DNA from: Chiridota heheva
Taxonomy: Eukaryota > Echinodermata > Holothuroidea > Apodida > Chiridotidae
Reading direction: 5' to 3'
NCBI GenBank assembly: GCA_020152595.1
Contig: JAIGNY010000456.1
Coordinates: 218,501-282,500, forward strand
DNA length: 64,000 nucleotides
Each line of letters opens with the position of its first letter. Within the stretch, counting starts at the first letter, position 1. Made by a program: the position numbers and the translations under genes. The notes beneath the pieces are model-generated. The model was given only the letters and a program-made list of their open reading frames with translations. It was not told the DNA's origin and did not search any database. This document shows positions 12,350 through 22,934 of the stretch, piece after piece.

Positions 12350-12505
12350 TACAGTCCACCAACCGAAAAACATACCCGCAGAATGACAGATTCTTTGGTA
12401 ACTACTGTATGAAATTATACAATTTTAATACCCGCAGTACGTAAGAAGTCAATATTGATACCTGCAGTATGAGTATTCAACGAAAATATTGTAAAAATGG
12501 ACCAA
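12350..12505 (+). repeat. Dispersed repeat G, copy 1
   Basis: It holds a series of CATACCCGCAG, AATACCCGCAG and GATACCTGCAGTATGAG modules followed by TATTCAACGAAAATATTGTA. It is an inverted match to 48848-48995. The modules are about 40-50 bp apart, so the repeat is internally repetitive. Confidence 0.75.
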
Positions 12506-12639
12506 CAGTACAAAATTAAAACAAGTGCTACAAGAGAGATGCCTGAGGATCTGTAAAGAATATTGGAAAATTATATTATTTTACAGTTATCTTCTAAGAA
12601 AATATCAAATGTTTTGTAGACTTTTGAGGGAATCTAGTC

Positions 12640-12770
12640 TTTGAAGGAATTCTAACCTTCCATGAGGATATCTGAAGAAACTTTAACTTTTTCTGAGGAA
12701 CTCTGAAGAAACTTTAACATTTTCTGAGAAAATCTCAAAAACCTTTAACATTTCTGAGGAAATTTCTGGA
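12640..12770 (+). repeat. Degenerate ~40-bp tandem repeat
   Basis: About three imperfect units built around TCTGAAGAAACTTTAAC followed by TTTTCTGAGGAA. Confidence 0.6.
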
Positions 12771-12817
12771 CAAATCTGTGGACGGACGGCCGGCCGGACG
12801 TAATCGCCATTACATAG

Positions 12818-12867
12818 GTTCGCATAATGCTTCGCATAATGCTTCGCATAATGCTTCGCATGCGAAC
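12818..12867 (+). repeat. 12-bp repeat TTCGCATAATGC inside an inverted pair
   Basis: The unit TTCGCATAATGC is repeated about 3.5 times. The array is bounded by GGTTCGCAT on the left and ATGCGAACC on the right, so the whole block is an inverted pair. A GC-rich patch with CGGCCGGCCGG precedes it (12785-12800). Confidence 0.8.
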
Positions 12868-12884
12868 CAATAATAAAATCTGAT

Positions 12885-13152
12885 ATTTTATAATGCTAGT
12901 AATAAATGGGTCATCAAATAAAATTACCAAACTTCCTGACTCCATAGTTATGATGTCCCAGATAAAACAATAAGTTTTCATGTAAAGATCAGTTTAACAA
13001 TATTATTATTTTCTCTAATTTCATCCAAAGAAGAGGTATAATCTTCTATGTGGATACACACAAAAATGCCACAACTGAGACTTAAGTAGATTCTTTAACA
13101 GCGAGTTGAAAAAGCGTCACCCAACGAGGTACAGTAGTGATCACTACCTCAA
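12885..13152 (+). repeat. Segmental duplication H, proximal copy
   Basis: It matches 13446-13705 over about 260 bp with substitutions and small indels. Shared landmarks: CTTCCTGACTCCATA, TTTTCTCTAATTTCATCCAAAG, ATGCCACAACT and CAGCGAGTTGAAAA. The copies are about 560 bp apart. No conserved reading frame. Confidence 0.8.
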
Positions 13153-13445
13153 TTACGTTAAGTTACAAATAGTTGCAGAATTACTGTACGATTGTATGTA
13201 CTGTAGTGTTTTCATCTTACTATTTCAAAACATTTGGATAAATTTGATACAAATTTCAAATGTGCGCGGCCAAAACTCAAAACCCAAACCAACTTTGTAA
13301 CATAATTAAAAGCTTCTTCTTTACCAAGTTTGATTTTCGTTCTCACAAGCATAAATTGATACGCTTTCCCTTGACCTTTAGGATCACAAAATAATACAAA
13401 ACAAATAATTAGGCTAATTATAAAATGATAAAATTGTATATGTTG

Positions 13446-13705
13446 GTAATGCTAGTAATGAATGGGTCATCTTACCAAACTTCCTGACTCCATAATTAAG
13501 ACTTCCCAGATGAAATATTAAGAGTTGTCATATGAAGATGAATTTTACAGTAATTGTATTTTCTCTACTTTTATCCAAAGATGCGGTATAAGCTCCTTTA
13601 TGGACACACACACACAACAAAATGCCACAACTAAGAATTAAATAGATTCTTTCACAGCGAGTTGAAAAGCATCACCTAGCGAGGTGATGATTACTACCTA
13701 CATTG
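13446..13705 (+). repeat. Segmental duplication H, distal copy
   Basis: Partner of 12885-13152, same orientation. It carries a short (AC)n expansion at about 13602-13615 where the proximal copy has a plain ACACAC. Confidence 0.8.
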
Positions 13706-13709
13706 TGTG

Positions 13710-14018
13710 CTAGGTTTGTAGCGGTATAAGCATCTGGTTTCAGTCATGACGCAAAGACAATCGGAGCGTGCTCCCTGTCGTCATTACATCTTCAGTAGAT
13801 GAATGACCCTGGATAATTACTGATGCTTGAAGATGGATGGGAGAGTAAAATATCATTGCACAGAAAGGCACTGACACTCAAACACAACTTTGCAATGTTG
13901 ATATAACCTGATATGCCTATACAGCTCTTATGTAAAGCTCTACAGGACTGAAACTGATACAAGAATCGTTTATGACACGATTTCACTCACTGGTTCAGAA
14001 GAAATAGTTTAAGAGGTC
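13710..14018. other. No feature recognised
   Basis: I see no gene. The minus-strand open frame here has no recognisable domain. Confidence 0.35.
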
Positions 14019-14019
14019 A

Positions 14020-14268
14020 CAGTCCTGTCCACACTCCCGATTGGGAGATCTCCCGATTGGGAGATCTCCCGATTGGGAGATCTCCCGATTGGGAGATCTC
14101 CCGATTGGGAGATCTCCCGATTGGGAGATCTCCGATTGGGAGATCTCCGATTGGGAGATCTCCGATTGGGAGATCTCCGATTGGGAAATCTCCGATTGGG
14201 AGATCTCCGATTGGGAGATCTCCCGATTGGGAGATCTCCCGATTGGGATATCTCCTGATTGGAAGATT
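14020..14268 (+). repeat. 16/15-bp palindromic array at the left end of an inverted-repeat element
   Basis: It begins CAGTCCTGTCCACACT, then about 14 units of TCCCGATTGGGAGATC (16 bp) or TCCGATTGGGAGATC (15 bp). The 15-bp form makes a central block of six flanked by 16-bp units on both sides. Each unit junction contains GGGAGATCTCCC, a perfect palindrome centred on AGATCT. The outer 35 bp match, in inverted orientation, 16965-16999 with six mismatches. All six frames are open through much of the array because of its composition, and none looks like a gene. Confidence 0.92.
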
Positions 14269-14649
14269 GAGACATGCGCAGTGACCATAATTTAAACTGT
14301 TCAAAATTTAAGTCGTCAATATTTCTTTTTACTTTTCAAGTTCTGTTATTCTAAATTTGTATGCTTTGAAAATGATATTGAAATTGATATTTCAGGAACT
14401 TTTTGGTAACAATTTGAGCTTTTGCTGATGACTACAATTTTTAAATCTGCTCTTCAGAAACTATTGAAATTAATTTTTAAAGATTACTTTAAAATTCCCT
14501 GGTAAAAGTCTAATTTTAACTGGTGAAAATAAAGAAAATAATTTTATCGTTTTATTGCATCAATAAAATTCAAATATTTTGCATGCATGTTTCCTACATT
14601 TGGCTTACACTTTTTTTCACTGTTATCTCTCCAGAAAATAATTTTTATT

Positions 14650-16934
14650 TACAATAGAACTGACGACTCACTTGAGGCCTCTAGGCTAAAGGATAGCAGG
14701 AAATTCTGGTCTTTCTTCAAAGATAGGCGTCCGATATACATTTGTGTACATTAACTAGTAATGATTGTTTTTTTCTACTTGAAATCCTTTTTTGATGACG
14801 GTGTTTGTATTAATAATATTTATGACAGTAGCCATTACATAATTGATCGTGATATGAACTTTACTTATAACCATGATATAAAGTTGGATAAGGTTATAAA
14901 AGCAATAAAAACGCTTCAATCAGGTAAAGCTAGTGGCATAGATGGTATTCCGCCTGAGGCTATCAAGTATGCTTATTCTGACCTCACTAGTTTTATTCAT
15001 AAGTTATTTCAAACGTGTTTTTCCTTCGGCATTTATCCAGAGATGTGGCAAATTGAGGTTACTAATCCTGTTTATAAAAAGGGTATAAAAAAGGTAAAAA
15101 AAAGGGTTCCTGCAAACTATAGGCCTATAACACTTCTTTGCATGTTCAACAAATTATTTACAAAAATCTTGACGTAAAGGTTGACCAACTGGCTATAGAA
15201 GGCCATTACATCTTGTCCTATGCACAAGCTGGTTTTCCTTACAATTACTGCACAATCCATAGCTGTTTTGTACTTCATTCAGCCAATAGTATGGCCTGTA
15301 GTAAACCATGTGGAAAACTATTTTCTGCATTCGTGGATTTTAAGCAGCTTTCAATCGTATCAACCGGGAAATTTTGTTTCAGAAACTCTGTAGCTTGGGT
15401 ATAACTGGCAGATTTATCAATATCCTTCTTGCAATGTATAAAAATGTAAAATCATGTGTAAAATGTCAAAACGGTTTAACTCCGTTCTTCAGTTGTACTA
15501 AAGGGGTTAGGCAGGGGTGTAATCTCCACCTATTTTGTTCTCTATTTTTATTATTGATGATGAAGATTGCCTTAATCATTCAACGTATACTGGTATTAAA
15601 AATAATGATACAAATATATGCTGTCTCTTGTATGTGGATGATCTCAAAATTTTCTCTGAGAGTGCCTATTCTTTACAAAAGCTTCTCAATGTCCTTGAAA
15701 CATACTGCGACTCAAATGATCTTACACTCAATTGCTAGAAAACTCAGATTGTGGTTTTCAGGAAAAGCGGTTATCTAGCAAGATCAGATAAGTGGTACTT
15801 TCAGAGAATATTGCTTGAGAATGTTAATTGTTATACTTATTTAGGGGTAGGATTTACTCCAAAGGGTGTATGGACTGCTGCACAAGAAAACTTGAACTGC
15901 TCAGCAAAGAGGGCAATATTCAGTTAAGAAAATGATAGCTAAAACACTGGATTTGAAATGCCTATCTTATGGGGCGGAGCTATGGGGTGGTAATCAGGTA
16001 TCATAAGTGTTTACAATTATTTCCATAAATATTTGCTTGGTCTCCCTTTTAACTGTATTAATATTCTTGCATTAGGTGATCTTGGGAGAGCATCTCTCAT
16101 ATTTCTCTAAAGCTTAATTATTATTGGCTGCGTGTTATTAGACATACGGAGGATAGGTATACTAAGCTAAGTTACCATGAACATTTTCGCTTAGCTTCCA
16201 ATATTCTAGCTTCTTGGGGATTAAGGATTAAAACTTTACTATGCTCTTCTGGTTTTGGTTTTGGTTTTGTTTGGAATAATCAGTGTTGGAACAAAAAAAA
16301 ATCATTTTTACCTATTTTTGAACAAAGGATTTTAGATATGGATAGAGAAAACTGGATGAGTGATGTAAACTCTATGGATAGAGTCTCCAGTCATATATTG
16401 TTTTGAAGACAGAGAGTTGTGTGGAATCTTATACATTTCTCATCAACTAAACTCTTATTTAAGAAAACTTATTGCTAAACTACGTTGTGGTACCCTTGAA
16501 ATTGAGGTAAATGTTGGACGCAAGAAAAAGATTCCATACAATCAAGAATTTGTCAATTTTGTTCTCTGAATCTAATTGTTAAAGATTTTCACTTTATGTT
16601 TAATTGCCCTTTCCTCCATAAATTGCATGCAAAGTACATACTAGATTATTATGTTAAGTACCCTGATAAACAAAAGTTTAAGAGCTTATTGTGTCCACGC
16701 ACTGAACAATTGTGTAAATTGCTTTCTATTTATATCATGCATGCCATTAAGTTTCGTGAAATGTAAGGTATGTTCGTCACATACTATGTTAGTTATTTGT
16801 TTTATTGTTTATCTGTTCATGACGATCCTCGACCATATTCTTATTTTTCATATGTGTTGTTGATATTTTTGTACATATTTTGTGACAAGGGCCAAGGGCC
16901 TAGTGCACTGATTTAATAAATGAAATGAAATGAA
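14650..16934 (+). pseudogene. Non-LTR retrotransposon reverse transcriptase relic, 5'-truncated
   Basis: LINE reverse transcriptases copy their own RNA at a nicked target. Readable pieces in order are: RLKDSRKFWSFFKDRRP (about 14680-14730), GKASGIDGIPPEAIKY and ANYRPITLLCMFNKLFTKIL (to 15177), QAGFPYNYCTIHSC and FVDFKQ (about 15225-15350), LGITGRFINILLAMYKNV and KGVRQGCNL (about 15400-15535), then CCLLYVDDLKIFSES with the YVDD active site (about 15620-15665) and KTQIVVFRKSGY. A C-terminal region with NCPFLHKLHAKYILDYY follows to about 16800. Multiple frameshifts and stops break it. The 3' end is GGCCAAGGGCCTAGTGC followed by AATAAATGAAATGAAATGAA, a short repeat tail typical of LINEs. The clade is not assigned. 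Confidence 0.85.
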
Positions 16935-16950
16935 TCGTTTTGTATTTCAC

Positions 16951-16999
16951 GATCTCTCCCGATTAGGAGATCTCTCAATCGAAAGTGTGAACCGGACTG
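16951..16999 (-). repeat. Right inverted arm matching the 14.0-kb array
   Basis: The reverse complement reads CAGTCCGGTTCACACTTTCG and continues into one or two GATT-GGAGATCTC units. Pairing with 14020-14054 suggests both are the ends of one element that now encloses the LINE relic. No target duplication is evident outside the arms. Confidence 0.7.
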
Positions 17000-17004
17000 T
17001 TTAT

Positions 17005-17390
17005 CATAACAAGTTATTCTCAGAAAAGAATATGATTTAAAATCCTCTTTTAGATGCATCTTAGCAAATGGGGGAGGGGATAATTGTCTTGTAGGTGATA
17101 TTGTGGGGAAGGGTTAAAAAATAAGGGGTTAAGGTCACTTTTTGTACATTTCAGTCTTACTATTCATGATCCTACACTCTGATGGTTTAAAAATTGAGTG
17201 GGGACAATTTCTTTATTAGAATTAGGGGGAAAAGGACCACAAATGGAACGTGGTTCCCATTATTATTCAAATATTTCTGAGCACTTAATTAATTCTTTAA
17301 TAGTTTTCCTCTTAATTTCTTAATCTACAATTTATAAAAATAGTGCTTCTTACAATGTTTCTAAACAAAAATATTTCAGATCATATGTTT
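17005..17390. other. No feature recognised
   Basis: AT-rich with G-rich patches near 17070-17130. No coding signal. Confidence 0.35.
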
Positions 17391-17394
17391 TGGT

Positions 17395-17990
17395 TTTAAA
17401 TCTCACCTGAAGGCATGCCCTTACAGAAAAATTAGCTTGCAGCACGCTTGCGACAAGCTTACAATTTTTAGCTTGCGAAAGCCTGCTACAGCTTGCAGCA
17501 AATGTGCGGCAGCTTGCAGCAAATGTGCGGCAGCTTGCAGCAAACATTCTGCAAGCTAGTATTTGGAACAAATTAGCTTGCGCAAGCTAGCAAAAACTCT
17601 GCAAGCTTGCGCAAGCTAGCAAAACCTTCTGCAAGCTTGTGCAAGCTAACAAATATTTTATGCTAGCTTGCACAAGCTAGCAAGATAGTATTTTTTCCAA
17701 ATACTAGCTTGCAGCATGCTTGCTGCAAGCTGGCAGCATGCTTGCACAAGCTTGCAGCACACTTGCGCAAGATAAGAATGTTAGCTTGTCCCAAGCATGC
17801 TGCAACCTAAAATTTCTGCAAGGGCGGGCCTGTCATGTTACCTCTCTGACAGTAAATACTGACATTACTGCAATGGAATGTCAAGGATTGTCCAACATGA
17901 CTTTCCCAGGGGAACAGACTGTCATAACATTTTTAGGTGTGATATGGAACCAGTTTCCTATACTGCCAATATCATGGTTATAAGCCATAA
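17395..17990 (+). repeat. Dispersed repeat E, copy 1, split by an insertion
   Basis: The halves 17395-17417 and 17825-17990 together match the uninterrupted copies at about 18255-18500, 18555-18745 and 22738-22930. Landmarks: ATCTCACCTGAAGGCA, CCTGTCATGTTA, ACATGACTTTCCCAGGG and GATATGGAACC. The interruption is the element at 17418-17824. Confidence 0.8.
17418..17824. mobile_element. CCCTTACAG-ended AAGCTTGC foldback element, copy 2
   Basis: The 407-bp insertion begins CCCTTACAGAAAAATTAGC and ends with the inverted complement AATTTCTGCAAGGG. The interior is dense in TTGCAGCA, GCAAGCTTGCGCAAGC and GCTAGTATTTGGAACAAAT, in both orientations. Paralogous copies of the host repeat at 18270 and 22750 lack it and read GAAGGCAGGGACCTGTCATG across the site, which is direct evidence of insertion. 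No ORF, so non-autonomous. Confidence 0.85.
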
Positions 17991-18254
17991 AATCTCAAGC
18001 AAAAACAAAATAGAATGCATACAATTTTAAGGACATCACAACTAGTCTGATTTCAGCCTTTTCAACACTTATGAGAACGAACATTAAACTTGAATATATC
18101 TCCTTAATGGAATACAATTTCTTAAATGCAAATTTCTTCTATACACCATTCTGTTTGTTATAAAGTCTACATTAGATAAACTAATTTCTTCTTATTCTAC
18201 ATTTAAAATTCACAATATTTATTTCATAAACAGTAAAATATTTCAGATCCAGTC

Positions 18255-18500
18255 TTCTTTGTTTAAAATCTCACTTGAAGGCAGGGACCTGTCATGTTAA
18301 CTATCTGACAAGTCTAAATGCTGTCATTGCTGCCATGGAATATTAATAATTGTCAAACATGACTTTCCCAGGGAAACAGACTGACATATAAGGTGTGATA
18401 TGGAACCTCAGTGATTCTGTTTACAATACTGCCATGAAAAATCTAGGCAAAGACAAAAATCATAAAATTTTGAGGACATCACAACTAGTTTGATTTCAGC
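18255..18500 (+). repeat. Dispersed repeat E, copy 2
   Basis: Uninterrupted copy; carries the empty site for the 17418-17824 insertion. Confidence 0.75.
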
Positions 18501-18554
18501 CTTTTCAATACTTATTACAGTGTTTCTTACCAGTAAAATATTTTAGATCTGGTT

Positions 18555-18745
18555 TTGTTTGTTTCAAATTTCACCTTCTGTAAAGGGACTAGTCATGTTA
18601 ACTATCCGAAACGTCAAAACATTGTCGTTGCTTTCATGGTATGTCGATGATTGAGATTAACAACCCACATAGCTGTCACACACACACACATTTCCCCGCG
18701 AAGAGACTGCCATACCACTGTAATGTCTAATATGAAACTTCAGTT
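18555..18745 (+). repeat. Dispersed repeat E, copy 3
   Basis: A diverged copy (CTAGTCATGTTAACTATC, TTTCATGGTATGTCGATGATTG) ending beside the 3' tail of the minus-strand LINE. A short (AC)n run lies at about 18680-18692. Confidence 0.7.
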
Positions 18746-18746
18746 C

Positions 18747-21700
18747 AAGGAATTTTACCTGTGTTTGTTTGTTTGTTTGTTTGTTTGATGAGGGCTTAAT
18801 GGCACCACAACAGCGAGGATCAAATTGCGCCTGAGAGGTTAGATCATTCTAGAGGTAGGAAGAAAACAAAATAGGAAGAATCTGAAAGAATTATGGAGGC
18901 TAATAGCTAGGAAGCCGGGATCGAGAGAGGAAGTGCAGGGGTGCAAAAACAAGGGAAATGTAGGTAGAGGGGAGAGCATGGTCGTAGATGGAGGTACGAT
19001 AAGGGAAGGAGATAATTTTACCCAGAGGGTTTTTCTGGAAGAGCTCGGCTATGGAGTTGTGAGAGGTGAGGGAAGCTCTGGGGAGGTTGTACAGGGGCAG
19101 GCAAGGAGGACATGGTGGACTGTGAGGGGGAAATGGAAATTGTTGCAGAGGGGTGGGGGAGCTAGTAAGGAGGTGGGAATGAGTGAGGTGGGTGTGACCT
19201 GGCTATTCTAGATGATTTATGTCGATGTTGCCGATACAGGAGAGATTGTGGATGGTGCGTTTGCTGTGGTTGGATAGCTGGATGATGTGGAGTTTGTTAT
19301 CAATTGTCCCATGAGGTTTTCCACAGTCACGGACAAGGGAAGAGAAGCGGTTGGATGTCAGAAGGGGTTTTTTGGAGGTAGGGGGGAGGTTGCAGGCAAG
19401 CTTAGTGGCTGAATCAGCTCTGTTATTGCCGGAGATACCACATGGCTGTGTATATCCAAAGAAAATACTTTTCCTGTGGGAGGGGGGGAGACGGAGTCTA
19501 CAGAGGAGGAGGTTATCACACTTAAGATTGAGTAAAGAAGGACAGAATTGGAGTCTGAGAAGATGAAAAAGTGGCTGAGCGGGAAGTACGCAATATAGTT
19601 GAGGGCAAGTAGAATGGCCTTGGCCTCAGCCGAGAAGATGGATGAGTAGTTGGGAAGCCTGCTACTTAGGGTGATATCTTGGATGACGGCAGCAGCAGCA
19701 GCTGTCTTTTCGCCTTCCATAAAGCCATCAGTATAGATGGAGGTGTAGTTTGAGAGTTGGTCTTTGATTTAGTTGTAAAGGTTGATGAAGAGGTTGGGGT
19801 GGGTTTGAATTTTGTGATGAGTGAAGAGACCCAGGTGGATGGAAGGGAGGGGGTCGTCCAGGGAGAAAAAGTGGGGCAGAAGGTGCCAAGAGGCGGGGTT
19901 GATGTTGAGATGGTGGAGGTCGAGTTTGGTGCATAAGCTGAAGGGAGGGGATAGGGTTTTAGTCCTATGAAAGAGGGTGGAGAAATTGGGTTACCTAAAT
20001 GAGGTTGTATACAGGGTTTTGGGTGTTGGTGATGGCTCTAAAAGGGTAGGAAAGGCTAAGCTTTCTACACCTCAGCAGAAAAGGGGCTTTGTTGGCTTCA
20101 ATGTGAAGGCTGGTGATGGGAGAGGTATTTAAGGCACCCTGGCAAAGCCTGAGGGTTTTATTTTGGATGGTGTTGATGTGGTTGAGGTAAGAGTTGTGAG
20201 CGGCACAATATCGCCATAGTCGAGCTTAGCACGAATGGTGAGCCTGATATTTTGAGGAGAGTGTGGGGGTCCACACCCCAAGTTGTGTTGGAGAGGAGGT
20301 GGAGAAAGTTGTGGGAGCTGTTTCATTTATGTTTCAGGTTGGTTATGTGTTGCTAGTAGAAGAGCTTGGGGTCTTGGGTTAAACCCAGGAACTCAGTGTG
20401 ATCAACTTTAAGAATGGGATTGCCATTGAGCACGAGGTTTGGGTTGGGGTGGAGGTTGTTGAAATATCAGAAGTGCATGCAGACTGTCTTGACTTTGGAG
20501 AATTTAAAACCGCTATTGTTGCACCAGTCTTGCAGCTGGTTGAGGCTAAGTTGGAGCCTATTATCAATGAGAGAAAAGCTAGGGGAGAAGTAGAAGATGG
20601 TGAAGTTGTCCACGTAGAGGGCATGTTTGATGTTGGGGCCAAGGTTGTTAATGCTCAGGTTAAAGAGAGTAGGGGAGAGGATGTTGACTGGGGGACGCCC
20701 TCTTCTTGGGGATAGGGATTGAAAAGGGTGTGGCCAATACAAACTTGGAACTGCTTGGGTAAGAGGAAGTTTTGAATAAAGATGGGGTGGTGGCCTCTGA
20801 GGCCAATTATTTCCAATTAGTGTCACAAGCATTCTTGAGGTCGAAAAAGATGGCAATGAGGTGTTCCTTTTTTGCAAAGGATTCCCGGATAGCGGTATCG
20901 AGCATGATTAACTGGTCCAGGGTATTGTTACGTTTCCGGAAGCTGCTTTGGTGAGGGGAGAGGATTCTGTTGGTCTTAATTGAGAAACCAGTTTAGTCTC
21001 TGGTTAATGATCTTTTCCATAATTTTACAGAGATAGCAGGTGAGGGGTTGGAAGCTGGAGGGGTTGGCACTGTCCTTCCCTGGTTTGGGGATAGGGGTGA
21101 TGATAGCTGTCCTCCAGATAGGGAAAAAGGAGTGTGAGGAACAAATGTGGTTGGTTTGATTTAATTTATTAATTTAACAACAAAGCTTTACATTCAGATA
21201 AAAAGATGATTGGTGGAGGAGGTCTGAAAGAGCTGTTGCTCTTACAAAGCAGACCCCCTGTAAACAGTTGAGGATGGTGAGTAGGGTAGCGGTGGCCTTG
21301 TTGGGGAGGAGTTTCAGGAACTGGTAGGGGATGTTATCTGGGCCCTTGGAGGTGCAGCCAGCATCATGGACGGCTTGCTTTAATTCAGATAGGGTGAGAG
21401 GTGTGATGTAGCTCTTGTTGTCGTCGGAAGGAAAGGTAATACTCTAGGTTTCGTCACAAGCTTTTTGGCTTTGAAAGCATTGGAGTAGTTGGTCAAGGAC
21501 GAAATGTTGCTGGAAGAGGTGGCAAGGTGGTTATCAAAATCCTTTTTCCTGGTGTCAAAAAATTACCATTCCAGGGGAGATGGGAGACTTGCCCATCCTA
21601 CCATGGAAGCTGTTAACCATGCTCTAAATCTAAGTGGGGGTGTTGGTAGTGAGAAAAGAGATGAAGTTGTTCCGAGTGTTGGTTTTACTTTCCTTGATAG

Positions 21701-21830
21701 TGTGCCTGGCTTTGGCACGGCTGATGCGAAAGAGGTTGAGATTGTGGTTCATGAAGCAATATCTTTCCTTGGGAGAAATGGTCCGCCAATCATTCACAAT
21801 TAATGCACATTATTACCTCAGGCATTATGG
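18747..21830 (-). pseudogene. RNase H-bearing non-LTR retrotransposon relic, minus strand
   Basis: Reading the minus strand: LTLSELKQAVHDAGCTSKGP (about 21410-21330) is the start of the RT domain. WRTAIITPIPKPGKDSANPS follows (about 21120-21060), then FFDLKNACDTNW (the catalytic Asp block, about 20855). ILSPTLFNLSINNL and LYVDNFTIFY (a mutated YVDD box) lie within 20877-20467, then LTIRAKLDYGDIV in the thumb region (about 20240). An RNase H domain follows at 19720-19358 with LPNYSSIFSAEAKAILLAL and FFIFSDSNSVL, whose Glu and Asp are family catalytic residues. A Zn-knuckle-like PLTVHHVLLACP comes last (about 19110). The 3' end carries an (AAAC)n tail. Frameshifts, stops and a ~100-bp insert near 21145-21245 disable it. 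RNase H occurs in the I, R1, LOA and Tad groups; the clade is not resolved. Confidence 0.88.
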
Positions 21831-21834
21831 TACA

Positions 21835-22475
21835 CAGCTATTTTTTATCACCAGTTTGAAAACTTATTTCTCCCACTAAGACACCTAAGATGGACGAGTG
21901 ATTTCAATCACAAAAGTGCCTAAATTATTCAGCTCTGGCTTTGTGTAATCTTATACACACAAATAACCTTGGGCTACTTGGCTGTGGTGCGCATACGAAT
22001 GGCAGATAAACAAACATTGTTTTGAGTGGAAACACAATACACTGCATGAACAGGAAGTCGGGTTGGTAATTGTCATACCTGAGTTTTCAGGATTAACTCA
22101 GGTGTCGGGTGCAGGTAGGCTTAAAGAGAAACTTTCGGCATGTTGGTCGGGTTTGTTTTGAAGTTCCTAAGTGCTTTTTTCCTGTTTTTGGTGGCGGTAT
22201 TTTATAATAAATCTGCTAGATTTCTTGTTAAGAGTGAGAATGAATAATATTCCTCAACTATTAAGCAGCAAAATTTCTTTAAGATTTGCTTGTATGGTAA
22301 TTCAGACAAAAAAAAATTGATTCCAATCAAATCATTGGAAAAATTTAATTTTGCATGTGACTCCACTATGTGTGTTGCCAACAAACTGACTATATATATT
22401 TATGCACGAACGCAATGTCACATTATCTCAAGACGGATTACAAGATAAAATATTTTATACATTTTCTTCATGAAA
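21835..22475. other. No gene; one small hairpin-like segment
   Basis: At about 22055-22125 a segment with GGAAGTCGGGTTGG and CTGAGTTTTCAGGATTAACTC resembles 23645-23710 and can form a short hairpin. Otherwise nothing is recognised. Confidence 0.35.
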
Positions 22476-22479
22476 AATT

Positions 22480-22735
22480 TGCGCCGTTGTACCCGCGATG
22501 TTCTGATTTTCCACACGTTGGAAAATAGAACATCTCAAAGCCACCAAAAAAATTACGCATCACTACCCCCACACTTCATCATATAGTGTACAATTATACA
22601 CACACTGTACGTAACGGAGTTTAGTTCAGGAATGGTCTAAACATGACACAGCGTGTACACTATTTAAAAAACATTAAGTGATGTCGCTGAGAGTAGCAAT
22701 GTTGTAGATATCGGGGCACAATATTAGCATGTTGT
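22480..22735 (+). repeat. Dispersed repeat J, copy 1
   Basis: Inverted match to about 41385-41620. Landmarks: ACACTGTACGTA, TTCAGGAATGG, ACACAGCGTGT and ATCGGGGCACAATATTAGCATG. Confidence 0.7.
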
Positions 22736-22737
22736 TT

Positions 22738-22930
22738 TAAATCTCACCTGAAGGCAGGCAGGGACCTGTTATGTATATCTGTCACTGTTGCCATGGAATG
22801 TCAATGATTGCGATTTACATCCTACGTTATCATCACCCTGTCACACATGACTTTCCCAAGGGAAGAGACTGCGATAACATTGTAATGTGTGATATGAAAT
22901 CTCCGTTCAAGGGATTTTCCCTCTGTATAT
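22738..22930 (+). repeat. Dispersed repeat E, copy 4
   Basis: It contains CACCTGAAGGCAGGCAGGGACCTG and ACATGACTTTCCCAAGGGAAG, with an uninterrupted site and a 4-bp local duplication (GGCAGGCAGGG). Confidence 0.75.
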
Positions 22931-22934
22931 TTTT

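Noticed and set aside
14035-14268. Regular short repeats that could suggest a CRISPR array
   Set aside because: Units are contiguous without spacers, and the sequence is eukaryotic; it is a palindromic tandem repeat.
18933-21803. Plus-strand open frames across the LINE region
   Set aside because: They are antisense to recognisable RT and RNase H motifs on the minus strand.
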